The notes under the pieces are model-generated. The model was not told where the DNA came from and did no database searches. It saw only the letters and a list, made by a program, of their open reading frames with translations. From the NCBI GenBank assembly GCA_050954595.1, contig JBPBQE010000424.1, positions 1 through 6,922 of the forward strand: a stretch of DNA of 6,922 nt, given 5' to 3'. Within the stretch, counting starts at the first letter, position 1. Each line of letters starts with the position of its first letter. Origin of the DNA: JAVVHH01 sp050954595. Its GTDB lineage: Bacteria > Pseudomonadota > Alphaproteobacteria > Acetobacterales > Acetobacteraceae. Shown here piece after piece: positions 1 through 5,876 of the stretch. The position numbers and the translations under genes were made by a program.

Positions 1-1268
1 AGATCGTTGGCGGCCAGCTGCAAGCCCTTCAGGGCGACGTCGTCGTAATATGACGAGAGCGACCGCTCCTTGAGCAGGATCTCCGCCTGATCCTGAGCCT
101 CGTCCGGATCGTTGGCGAGCATGCGCTGATAGAAGCTCTCCACGGGGGTCAACGCCGGGCGGTCGCCGAGCATGACGTCGAGGAACTCCAGCCGCTTCAC
201 GTGCCGTCCCGTGACGACCAAGCACAGCGTCATCGGTGTCGACAGGATCAGGCCGATTGGGCCCCACAACCATGTCCAGAAGGTTGCCGCCACCACGACC
301 GCGAAGGGCGACAGCCCGGTCGAATGCCCATACAGCAACGGCTCGATCACTTGGCCGGCCAGTGTCTCGACCACGAGGAACAGACCCGCCGTCCACAGCA
401 CCAGTTCCCACCCCGGCGAAACTCCTGCCGCCAGCGCCATCGGCAGCCCGGCGGCCAGCACCGGGCCGACATACGGCACGAACCGTAACAGCCCGCTCAT
501 AACCCCCCAGAGCAGTGGGGACGGCAGCCCCAGGATCCATAAGCCAAGGCCGATGACGCACCCGAACACGAGATTGAGCGACGCCTGCGCGAGGAAATAG
601 CGAGACAAACGACGCCCGGCGTCATCCATCGCCAACGTTGTGCGATGTAAGTCGCCCGAGCCGACGAGGCGGATCATGCGATCGCGTAGATCTTCGCGCT
701 GCAACAGGATGAAAATTGAAAAGATGAATACGATCGCCGCTGTCGAGAGCGGACTGGCGAGCGGATCGAGCACACGCTCGATCATCTGTAACGGTGTCGG
801 TGCCTGTTGATGAATTTCGACGGGCATCGGCTCCTTGGCGGTGCCTGAAGGTCCAGCTACAGGGGCCGCCTTGTTAGTGCCGCCGCTGTCTCCAAGGCTT
901 TGAGTGACTGCCGACAAACGGCTCACGGCAAAGCTCTGGACCGTGGAGACCTTCTTTTGAACCTCATCCGCATAGGTCGGGATATTGGGCATTAGGCTGG
1001 CGATCTGCATCCCGATCAGCCCACCGACGCCGACGATGATCCCGAGAGCCAGGATCACGACCAGAAATACCGACACAACCCGCGGTAAGAAGCGCCGGAA
1101 CAGGTTGACCAACGGCGCCAACAGGAACGACAGCAGGATCGCCAGGGTGATCGGGATCAGCACCTCGCGCCCGAAATACAGCCCGGCTATCACCACAACG
1201 GCGACTTGCAGAGCAAGACCGTCTGATGCACGCGGTTTCTCGGCGGCTACGACCTTGGCTGGTTCCAT
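1..1268 (-). CDS. AI-2E family (PerM/TqsA-like) membrane transporter, 3' end outside window
   Basis: An open frame runs from the ATG at 1268-1266 to the left edge without a stop, giving 422 residues; the C-terminus is missing. Hydrophobic segments lie at about residues 20-50 and 65-92, then a hydrophilic Pro/Gln/Ala-rich loop (about 125-160), then segments near 173-189, 227-247, 250-282, 287-303 and 320-352. Family-type motifs are visible: RFVPYVGPVLAAGLP at 262-276, and EPLLYGHSTGLSP at 309-321 followed by GPIGLILSTP at 336-345. After the last segment a charged, probably cytoplasmic tail begins (355 onward, with LTPVESFYQRML at 373-384). Common members end near 350-370 residues, so this one belongs to a longer subtype. 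A Shine-Dalgarno AGGAA (1279-1275) lies six bases before the ATG. The family is described as exporters or permeases, including the AI-2 exporter TqsA, but the substrate here is unknown and quorum signalling should not be assumed. It lies downstream of the csbD-like gene, separated by 101 bases, and is not obviously linked to photosynthesis. Confidence 0.9.
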   Translation of the reverse strand, partial: MEPAKVVAAEKPRASDGLALQVAVVVIAGLYFGREVLIPITLAILLSFLLAPLVNLFRRFLPRVVSVFLVVILALGIIVGVGGLIGMQIASLMPNIPTYADEVQKKVSTVQSFAVSRLSAVTQSLGDSGGTNKAAPVAGPSGTAKEPMPVEIHQQAPTPLQMIERVLDPLASPLSTAAIVFIFSIFILLQREDLRDRMIRLVGSGDLHRTTLAMDDAGRRLSRYFLAQASLNLVFGCVIGLGLWILGLPSPLLWGVMSGLLRFVPYVGPVLAAGLPMALAAGVSPGWELVLWTAGLFLVVETLAGQVIEPLLYGHSTGLSPFAVVVAATFWTWLWGPIGLILSTPMTLCLVVTGRHVKRLEFLDVMLGDRPALTPVESFYQRMLANDPDEAQDQAEILLKERSLSSYYDDVALKGLQLAAND

Positions 1269-1303
1269 GACGGCTTCCTGAAGGTATTGCGATCATGGTC
1301 GAC

Positions 1304-1357
1304 CGACACCAATGAGGGCGCCGTGGGAGCGATCCCACAGCACTATCGCCGGTGTCG
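1304..1357. repeat. Nested inverted repeats between csbD-like gene and AI-2E gene
   Basis: The outer arms CGACACC (1304-1310) and GGTGTCG (1351-1357) are perfect 7-base inverted repeats. Between them is a perfect 6-bp hairpin, GTGGGA (1323-1328) with TCCCAC (1333-1338), which extends to 8 bp on the minus strand if one T-G wobble is allowed. It lies in the 101-base gap after the csbD-like stop. There is no following T-run on the minus strand, so it is not a convincing intrinsic terminator. It could be an operator, an mRNA-stabilising stem, or chance in GC-rich DNA. Confidence 0.4.
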
Positions 1358-1369
1358 ATTGAAACGGAG

Positions 1370-1648
1370 CTAGCGGATCAACCGCGCGATCAGGAACCCG
1401 ATGGTCGCTGCGCTGAGCATCGCGACGACCGGCTGATCATGGACGAAGTCTTCGATCTGATCGGCGAGTGTCGCGGCGCCATCACCGACGGCATCCTTGG
1501 CTGACCCGTAGGCATTCTGTACGCGCCCACCCACCTGGTCGCTCTTGCCTTCGGCCTGCAGGCCGGTGTCGCCGATCAGGCCGCCCACTGCGTCCTTGAG
1601 CTTGCCGCCCATGTTGGTTGCGGCGCCGTCGACTCTGTCACTATCCAT
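1370..1648 (-). CDS. CsbD-like protein with C-terminal membrane anchor
   Basis: A 92-residue protein. Residues 10-60 are rich in Gly, Ala, Asp and Lys and carry the CsbD-like pattern: GGKLKDAVGGLIGD at 14-27, then QAEGKSDQVGGRVQNAYG at 31-48, an amphipathic, probably helical region. Residues 72-92 are hydrophobic and end in ARLIR, resembling the C-terminal anchor of ElaB/YqjD (DUF883) proteins; the preceding DFVHDQPV segment also fits that class. CsbD-family proteins are small stress-induced proteins whose biochemical role is unknown. The start is the ATG at 1648-1646, because GGAGG (1658-1654) lies five bases before it; a GTG at 1660 would leave no such site. It is downstream of the HiPIP gene by 66 bases on the same strand, but a functional link is unproven. 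The sequence could equally be filed as a CsbD/DUF883 hybrid. Confidence 0.85.
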   Translation of the reverse strand: MDSDRVDGAATNMGGKLKDAVGGLIGDTGLQAEGKSDQVGGRVQNAYGSAKDAVGDGAATLADQIEDFVHDQPVVAMLSAATIGFLIARLIR

Positions 1649-1653
1649 ATCGT

Positions 1654-1658
1654 CCTCC
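1654..1658 (-). promoter_or_regulatory. Shine-Dalgarno of csbD-like gene
   Basis: GGAGG on the minus strand, five bases before the ATG at 1648. This spacing decides the start codon against the in-frame GTG at 1660, which overlaps the site's upstream side. Confidence 0.8.
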
Positions 1659-1660
1659 AC

Positions 1661-1705
1661 GCCGGCAGGTATACCGGCATGAAGTTAACAATCCGTTCTG
1701 CTAAC
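1661..1705 (-). other. Two small stem-loops between HiPIP and csbD-like genes
   Basis: In the 66-base gap after the HiPIP stop, the minus strand reads GTTAGCA (1705-1699), an 8-base loop, then TGTTAAC (1690-1684): 7 pairs with one G-T wobble. It next reads GCCGG (1678-1674), an 8-base loop, then CCGGC (1665-1661), ending just before the csbD-like Shine-Dalgarno. Neither is followed by a T-run. The second could affect ribosome access. Both are short and may be chance. Confidence 0.3.
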
Positions 1706-1714
1706 AGTTGCAGA

Positions 1715-1978
1715 TCAGCCTTCCTTAGGAGCGTAGGCCACACACCAGCCCTTGGGGTGGATTTCGCCGGCCACGATGGTGCAGGCATTCGGGGCGACCC
1801 AGTTGACGCACTTGTCGCACTCGGCGCCGTCCTTCGGAGTTGTCTGATACTGCACGATCTCCTGCGCGAGCTTCTGGTCCTGCGCCTTTGCCCGACCCGG
1901 TGCTACCACGATCGCGGCGGCCCCGAGGCCGATGCCGGCAAAGGCCCGAAGTGCGTCGCGCCGATCCTGATTCATCAT
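1715..1978 (-). CDS. hip: High-potential iron-sulfur protein (HiPIP), Tat-exported
   Basis: An 87-residue precursor. The N-terminus has twin arginines (R6-R7, DRRDALR), a hydrophobic stretch (about 12-26) and a likely cleavage site after AKA (30-32), which would leave a mature protein of about 55 residues, very small for a HiPIP. Four cysteines, C54, C57, C66 and C79 (C-x2-C-x8-C-x12-C), would bind one [4Fe-4S] cluster; Y44, W60 and W78 are aromatic residues of the kind that shield it. HiPIPs are soluble periplasmic one-electron carriers that pass electrons from cytochrome bc1 to the photosynthetic reaction centre or its cytochrome. Export as a folded protein by the Tat system is normal for them. 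Two ATGs are adjacent (1978 and 1975); the first is preferred because AGGGAGA (1992-1986) is better spaced from it. It lies 66 bases beyond hemA, across a terminator-like hairpin, so it probably has its own promoter or is expressed by read-through. Confidence 0.92.
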   Translation of the reverse strand: MMNQDRRDALRAFAGIGLGAAAIVVAPGRAKAQDQKLAQEIVQYQTTPKDGAECDKCVNWVAPNACTIVAGEIHPKGWCVAYAPKEG

Positions 1979-1985
1979 ATGTGTC

Positions 1986-1992
1986 TCTCCCT
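1986..1992 (-). promoter_or_regulatory. Shine-Dalgarno of HiPIP gene
   Basis: AGGGAGA on the minus strand; its GGAG core ends eight bases before the first of two tandem ATG codons, favouring the start at 1978. No clear -35/-10 pair could be fixed in the 66 bases upstream. Confidence 0.7.
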
Positions 1993-2020
1993 AATTTCGC
2001 GTCGTCGCCGAACCAAGAAC

Positions 2021-2045
2021 AAGGGAGAACCGTTTCGGTTCCCTT
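2021..2045 (-). terminator. Terminator-like hairpin at the hemA stop codon
   Basis: On the minus strand AAGGGA-ACCG (2045-2036), loop AAA (2035-2033), then CGGT-TC-TCCCTT (2032-2021) form a 10-bp stem interrupted by a two-base TC bulge. It is followed by TTGTTCTTGGTT, a moderately T-rich run. The stem begins on the last base of the hemA stop codon. This fits an intrinsic terminator, or a partial terminator that sets HiPIP expression below or apart from the puh-acsF-hemA operon. The T-run is interrupted, so termination may be incomplete; an mRNA 3'-end stabilising stem is the alternative. Confidence 0.6.
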
Positions 2046-3265
2046 CAGGCTGCCCGACGAAGGCTCAGTTGCGACCACACTGTCGAGAGCGCCTCGACGA
2101 GGGTGTCGATATCGGCTTGCGTGTGCATCGGAGTCGGCGTGAACCGCAGACGCTCGGTGCCGCGCGGAACAGTTGGATAGTTGATCGGCTGGACGTAGAT
2201 GCCGAACTGGTCGAGCAGCATGTCGCTGGCCTGCTTGCATTGGACCGGGTCACCGATCATGACAGGGACGATGTGGCTCGGGTTGTCCATGTGCGGCAGG
2301 CCGGCTGCGTCGAGAGCGGCGCGCAGGCTGGCGACGTTGCGCTGCTGTCCCTCGCGCTCGACCGAGCTTTCCTTCAGGTGCCGGATCGCCGCACGTGCGC
2401 CGGCGGCGACGGCGGGCGGGATGGCGGTGGTGAAGATGAAGCCTGACGCATAGGAGCGGACGAAGTCGCACAGCGAGGCCGACCCGGCGATATAGCCGCC
2501 GACCACGCCATAACCCTTGGCCAGCGTACCGTTGATCAGCGTGATGCGGTCGGCCAATCCTTCGCGTTCGGCAATGCCGCCGCCGCGCTGGCCGTAAAGG
2601 CCGACGGCGTGAACCTCGTCGAGGTAGGTCATGGCGCCGTATTTCTCGGCGACGTCGCAAATCTCGGCGATAGGGGCGATGTCGCCGTCCATGGAGTAGA
2701 TGCTCTCGAAGGCGACGATCTTGGGGGCTGCCGGGTCGAGGGCAGCGAGATGACGCTCGAGGTCGGCTGGGTCATTATGGGCGAAGCGCACGATCGGGGC
2801 GCGGGAGTGGCGCATGCCCTCGATCATCGAGGCATGATTCCAGGCATCCGACAGGATGGTACAGTTGGGCAACCGGGACGCCAGCGTCGACAGTGCGGCC
2901 CAATTGGCCATGTAGCCAGAATTGAACAGCAGGGCGGCTTCCTTGCCGTGCAGGTCGGCCAGCTCCTCTTCCAGCAACACATGATAGTCGTTGGTGCCCG
3001 CGATGTTGCGGGTGCCGCCGGCACCGGCGCCGTATTTCTCGATCGCCTCGTGCATCGCGCCGAGCACGGTCGGGTGCTGGCCCATGCCGAGATAGTCGTT
3101 GGAGCACCAGACCGTGACGTCGGCGCGCTCCCGGTTGCCGCCGTTATGGGTGTGGGTGGCGCGCGGGAAACTGCCGGCGGTGCGCTGGAGGTTCGCGAAA
3201 ACGCGGTAGTTGCCCTCGTTGCGGAGGCCGTCGAGTTCGTGACGGAAGAAGAATTCGTAGTTCAT
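2045..3265 (-). CDS. hemA: 5-aminolevulinate synthase (C4 pathway)
   Basis: A PLP enzyme that condenses glycine with succinyl-CoA to 5-aminolevulinate, CoA and CO2, the first committed step of heme and bacteriochlorophyll synthesis in Alphaproteobacteria. The 406-residue length is usual for the family. Visible landmarks: VWCSNDYLGMGQHP (52-65), the glycine-rich GAGAGGTRNIAGT (79-91), H144 in NHASMIEG (ring stacking on PLP), D216 and H219 in DEVHAVG, and the Schiff-base lysine K250 in TLAKGYG. The C-terminal GIYVQPINYPTVPRGTERLRF motif begins at 355. The start is the ATG at 3265: it overlaps the puhE stop as ATGA, has GGGAG six bases upstream, and matches where family members begin. An in-frame start at 3349 would add 28 unlike, Pro/Ser-rich residues that are really puhE sequence in another frame. 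It is the last gene of the operon, so precursor supply is tied to reaction-centre assembly. A second, housekeeping ALAS elsewhere in the genome is possible. Confidence 0.96.
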   Translation of the reverse strand: MNYEFFFRHELDGLRNEGNYRVFANLQRTAGSFPRATHTHNGGNRERADVTVWCSNDYLGMGQHPTVLGAMHEAIEKYGAGAGGTRNIAGTNDYHVLLEEELADLHGKEAALLFNSGYMANWAALSTLASRLPNCTILSDAWNHASMIEGMRHSRAPIVRFAHNDPADLERHLAALDPAAPKIVAFESIYSMDGDIAPIAEICDVAEKYGAMTYLDEVHAVGLYGQRGGGIAEREGLADRITLINGTLAKGYGVVGGYIAGSASLCDFVRSYASGFIFTTAIPPAVAAGARAAIRHLKESSVEREGQQRNVASLRAALDAAGLPHMDNPSHIVPVMIGDPVQCKQASDMLLDQFGIYVQPINYPTVPRGTERLRFTPTPMHTQADIDTLVEALSTVWSQLSLRRAA

Positions 3266-4074
3266 TTGCTGCTCCCGCTGAGGGCTTGGAACTGAGGCTG
3301 AGGTGAGATGGTGAGCCGGGGATGGCGCAGGTTGAGAACCCAGCTCCACAGCCGCTCGAACGGGAGCGGTAGGACGAGCATCCAGTGCTCCAGCACGGCC
3401 AGAGCGAGGATGGTGACCAGGAAGGTGTAGGCTGCCGCCTGAACCGGCGCCGCGCCGCCTGCACGCTGGGCGAATAGGACGGTGGCGATGGTGCCGAACG
3501 TGATCGAGAACGGCATCAGTGCGTTCATGGGCCGCTTGGCCATGTAGGTGAGCAGATATTGCAGGTGGATCGGCACGAACCGCTCACCGAGATTCCGCAC
3601 ACCCAGAAATACGTTGAGCTTGGCGCTCTGCCGCATCACCCACAGCGCCATGAACGTCCAGGTGCCGGCCTGATTCGGCGCGTGCCACGTCACGGCGACG
3701 ATGACCACCGCCGTCACGATGATGGCCAGCTCGTGATACAGGCAGGCCGCGACCCCGTCCTGGAATCGCTCTCCCAACGTCGGATGCGGCCGGGCCCCGG
3801 TCCGGCGCGGGCCGGTGACGATGCCCATGAAGAAGCTCATCTCCTGCCAGCCCCAGGCAATGATGGCGTAGGTGAACGCCGCGTAGGTGCCGGCCAGCGA
3901 CGTATCGTGTGCGCTGGCGGCCAAGCGCCACAGCGAAACCGCGAACACGATCGACCCGGCCGCCATGCTCCAGCGGAACGTCCGCCGGGGCAGGTTGTCG
4001 AGCAGGATGATCACCGCCGTACTGAACCACCAGACGAACAGCGCGTATCCCGCAGCGGCAAGGTCGACGGCCAC
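3262..4074 (-). CDS. puhE: Photosynthetic complex assembly protein PuhE
   Basis: A 270-residue inner-membrane protein with about seven hydrophobic segments (near 8-27, 35-52, 62-86, 110-130, 137-155, 183-202 and 211-237). The opening YALFVWWFSTAVIILLDNLP (10-29), the WGWQEMSFFMGIVTGPRR segment (74-91) and KLNVFLGVRNLGERFVP (152-168) are characteristic of PuhE (DUF3623, putative photosynthetic complex assembly protein 2). In Rhodobacter, loss of PuhE alters reaction-centre/LH1 assembly and pigment levels; its exact activity is not known. The start is the GTG at 4074: its protein begins where relatives do. The Shine-Dalgarno before it is weak (CTGGG), and the acsF stop is only seven bases upstream, so translation probably depends partly on coupling. 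Its TGA overlaps the hemA ATG by four bases. Its place between acsF and hemA is a known purple-bacterial arrangement. Confidence 0.93.
   Translation of the reverse strand: MAVDLAAAGYALFVWWFSTAVIILLDNLPRRTFRWSMAAGSIVFAVSLWRLAASAHDTSLAGTYAAFTYAIIAWGWQEMSFFMGIVTGPRRTGARPHPTLGERFQDGVAACLYHELAIIVTAVVIVAVTWHAPNQAGTWTFMALWVMRQSAKLNVFLGVRNLGERFVPIHLQYLLTYMAKRPMNALMPFSITFGTIATVLFAQRAGGAAPVQAAAYTFLVTILALAVLEHWMLVLPLPFERLWSWVLNLRHPRLTISPQPQFQALSGSSK
3272..3276 (-). promoter_or_regulatory. Shine-Dalgarno of hemA
   Basis: GGGAG inside the end of puhE, six bases before the hemA ATG at 3265. It supports that start over the upstream in-frame candidate at 3349 and allows re-initiation after the puhE stop. 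Confidence 0.7.
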
Positions 4075-4081
4075 TGCCCAG

Positions 4082-5128
4082 CTACCAGGCGGGAACCATG
4101 CGCACGTCTTCGCGCAGGACGTTGTTCTTCACCGGGATGAAGAACAGGCGCGCGAACACGGCGGCCGCCTTCAGAGTCAGCGCCGCATTCTTCACCTTGC
4201 CGACGACGCCACCCTGCTTGCGGGCGGCCCGCTGGCCGACGGTGATCCGCCGCAGCGTCTCCAGACCCGGCGCGAACGCCGGATGATCGAGGTCGAGGCT
4301 GACGGGGAACACCTGCTTGGCGATCTCGGTGGTGATACGGAACACCTTGAAATCATATTCCGTCGGATCGATCCCGAGCGCGGCGTGGAACACCGGGCGG
4401 GCATGGTCGCGCACATACATCGTGGCGAACACGGCCAAGAGGAAGAACCGCACCCAGAGCTTGTTGACCCCGGACAGCACCTTGGGATCGGCTCGCATCA
4501 GCAGCGCAAACGCCTCGCCATGGCGGAACTCGTCGTTGCACCATTCCTCGAACCACCCGAAAATCGGATGGATCATCCGCTCCGGATGCGCCTGTAGGTG
4601 CCGGAAGATGGTGATATAGCGGGCGTAGCCGATCTTCTCGGACAGGTAGGTCGCGTAGAAAATGAACTTGGGCTGAAAGTAGGTGTACTTCTTGGCCTTG
4701 GTCAGGAAGCTCAGGTCGACGCCGACGCCCATGTCCTTGAGGCTGTCGTTGATGAACCCGGCATGACGCGCTTCGTCACGGGTCATGAAGGTGAACAGGT
4801 CGCGGATGTCGCCGGGCGCGATGCGCTTCTTGATCTCGGCATACAGCACGCAGCCGGAGAACTCGGCGGTCACGGAGCTGACGAGGAATTCGAGCAGCTC
4901 GGCCCGCAGCGCCGGCTCCATGCCGGAGAGATCGACATCGGAGCGTTCGTCGCGGATGAAGTGGCCCTTGTTCGGGTCGGACCGCATCTCGGCGATCAGG
5001 CTGTCCCACTCGCGGCGCACGCCGGAGACGTCGATTTTGGACATCGCCTCGAAATCGGTGGTGTAGAAACGCGGCGCGAGCATGGTGTCTTCGCGCGCCA
5101 TCTCGGTAGTGGAATTTACCTGCTTCAT
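4082..5128 (-). CDS. acsF: Aerobic Mg-protoporphyrin IX monomethyl ester cyclase AcsF
   Basis: A 348-residue diiron enzyme that uses O2 and reductant to form the fifth (isocyclic) ring, turning Mg-protoporphyrin IX monomethyl ester into protochlorophyllide. The characteristic start TMLAPRFYTTDFEAM is at 15-29. Diiron ligand motifs are intact: E89 in TAEF, DEARH at 118-122 and DEFRH at 199-203, with the acidic pair E194-E195 before the second. The length is typical and no key residue is missing. It acts at the cytoplasmic face of the membrane with an accessory subunit, probably the product of the preceding gene, whose TGA overlaps this ATG (ATGA, 5128-5125). AAGGAAG upstream gives a Shine-Dalgarno about five bases before the ATG at 5128; the frame stays open to 5563, but that stretch is bciE and puhC sequence out of frame. 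Its presence means pigment can be made under air; whether an anaerobic BchE also exists cannot be seen here. Confidence 0.96.
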   Translation of the reverse strand: MKQVNSTTEMAREDTMLAPRFYTTDFEAMSKIDVSGVRREWDSLIAEMRSDPNKGHFIRDERSDVDLSGMEPALRAELLEFLVSSVTAEFSGCVLYAEIKKRIAPGDIRDLFTFMTRDEARHAGFINDSLKDMGVGVDLSFLTKAKKYTYFQPKFIFYATYLSEKIGYARYITIFRHLQAHPERMIHPIFGWFEEWCNDEFRHGEAFALLMRADPKVLSGVNKLWVRFFLLAVFATMYVRDHARPVFHAALGIDPTEYDFKVFRITTEIAKQVFPVSLDLDHPAFAPGLETLRRITVGQRAARKQGGVVGKVKNAALTLKAAAVFARLFFIPVKNNVLREDVRMVPAW

Positions 5129-5418
5129 GAGGCTTCCTTGGGCTCGAAGCCGACTTCGTAGAGGTCGGTCAGCTGGAACATGGAAATGAACGCCGTCCAT
5201 CCGCGCAGCAACGGCCCGGCACGATGCACCGTCGCGTCGCACTGCATCACCAACCGCTCGCCGAAGCCGATATCGGTGGGAACTCCGTGGAGATAGACGA
5301 TATCGCCGGGTCGAATGTCGATGCCGTCGGGAACGGCGTAGGCGTGGAAGCTGTCGAACGTCTTCTCGATGTCGATGTCTGCTTTGATCGCCAGCGTGCC
5401 TTCGGAGAGCAGACCCAT
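5125..5418 (-). CDS. bciE: Probable BciE, accessory subunit of the AcsF cyclase
   Basis: A 97-residue protein with no signal peptide or membrane segment, probably soluble and rich in beta strands (RPGDIVYLHGVPTDIGFGER at 36-55, then a hydrophobic FISMFQLTDLYEVGFEP at 77-93). I assign it mainly by position and size: in Alphaproteobacteria a small gene directly upstream of acsF, BciE (first shown in Rhodobacter sphaeroides), is needed for full activity of the oxygen-dependent cyclase, filling the role Ycf54 has in cyanobacteria and plants. Here it lies between puhC and acsF and is joined to both: the puhC stop and this ATG share a base (TGATG, 5420-5416), and its own TGA overlaps the acsF ATG. 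It has only a weak Shine-Dalgarno (GGA), so it should be made by coupling from puhC. A TTG one codon upstream (5421) is a less likely start. The sequence match itself was not tested; if not BciE it is a conserved cluster hypothetical. Confidence 0.78.
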   Translation of the reverse strand: MGLLSEGTLAIKADIDIEKTFDSFHAYAVPDGIDIRPGDIVYLHGVPTDIGFGERLVMQCDATVHRAGPLLRGWTAFISMFQLTDLYEVGFEPKEAS

Positions 5419-5852
5419 CAATTGCGATCCAACAGCGGCGCGAACACGGCGGCATTCGTAGGCCCGAACGCCAGCAATTCGACGTGCTGACCGGTGGATT
5501 TATCGTCGATCGTGAGGCGGCCATCGGACCAGCGCGACAGTTGAAACGGCAGGTCCGAGCCAAGACCGGTCAGATGACGCGTGCGGGCGAAGCCCCGCAA
5601 CGTGCCGCGCAGGAAGCCCTGCTCGCCATGGAACACCGCAACCTCGTGGCCGTCTTTGCCGGACAGCACCGACACGCCGCCATCCGGCAAGTCAGCAAAG
5701 CGGAGGTCACGCTCGGACACCAGCGTCGTGCCGGGCAGGGTGGTGGTGTTGGTATGGTTCAGCCGGCCGACGAACGCACCCACGACAGCGATCGTCAGCA
5801 GCGAGAACACGCCGATGAGCGGCAGGCGGGGGAAGACGGTCGGCTTTGCCAT
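5418..5852 (-). CDS. puhC: Photosynthetic complex assembly protein PuhC
   Basis: A 144-residue protein with one N-terminal membrane helix (about 11-29, LPLIGVFSLLTIAVVGAF region) and a domain of about 115 residues expected in the periplasm. Family-like segments are GFLRGTLRGFARTR (79-92), PFQLSRWSDGRLTI (102-115) and VELLAFGPTNAAVFAPLL (124-141). PuhC is needed for normal levels and organisation of the reaction centre-LH1 core complex in Rhodobacter; its molecular action is not settled. The ATG at 5852 is chosen because AGGAG lies seven bases upstream; a TTG at 5855 is the only nearby alternative. It follows puhB after 24 bases and shares one base with the next gene (TGATG). Confidence 0.92.
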   Translation of the reverse strand: MAKPTVFPRLPLIGVFSLLTIAVVGAFVGRLNHTNTTTLPGTTLVSERDLRFADLPDGGVSVLSGKDGHEVAVFHGEQGFLRGTLRGFARTRHLTGLGSDLPFQLSRWSDGRLTIDDKSTGQHVELLAFGPTNAAVFAPLLDRN

Positions 5853-5859
5853 CAACGGG

Positions 5860-5864
5860 CTCCT
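5860..5864 (-). promoter_or_regulatory. Shine-Dalgarno of puhC
   Basis: AGGAG (within AGAGGAG) seven bases before the ATG at 5852, in the 24-base puhB-puhC gap. It is the strongest ribosome site inside the puh part of the operon and favours ATG 5852 over TTG 5855. Confidence 0.75.
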
Positions 5865-5876
5865 CTGATGCTTATC

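Noticed and set aside
172..600. Plus-strand frames opposite the left-edge transporter
   Set aside because: The minus strand holds a continuous membrane protein with family motifs; the plus frames have no such support.
1715..1978. Reading the four-cysteine protein as a ferredoxin
   Set aside because: The cysteine spacing, Tat signal and aromatic residues fit HiPIP and not the CxxCxxCxxxC ferredoxin pattern.
1979..2044. A sigma-70-type promoter or a PpsR/FnrL operator before the HiPIP gene
   Set aside because: TTGTTC and GAAATT-like strings occur, but no pair with good spacing and no convincing PpsR or FNR palindrome was found.
1679..2446. 255-codon plus-strand frame
   Set aside because: It runs across the HiPIP gene, the intergenic hairpin and the end of hemA on the opposite strand, with no recognisable domain.
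2609..3295. 228-codon plus-strand frame with Val/Gly-rich product
   Set aside because: It is the antisense of the strongly supported hemA coding region.
3266..3349. N-terminal extension of hemA to 3349
   Set aside because: It would overlap 28 codons of puhE. The ATG at 3265 has a Shine-Dalgarno and matches the family start.
3887..4597. 236-codon plus-strand frame
   Set aside because: It is antisense to acsF and puhE, and the product is low in hydrophobic core pattern and full of Arg/His.
5129..5563. N-terminal extension of acsF to an upstream start at 5563
   Set aside because: The added residues are bciE and puhC sequence read out of frame, and family members begin near the ATG at 5128.
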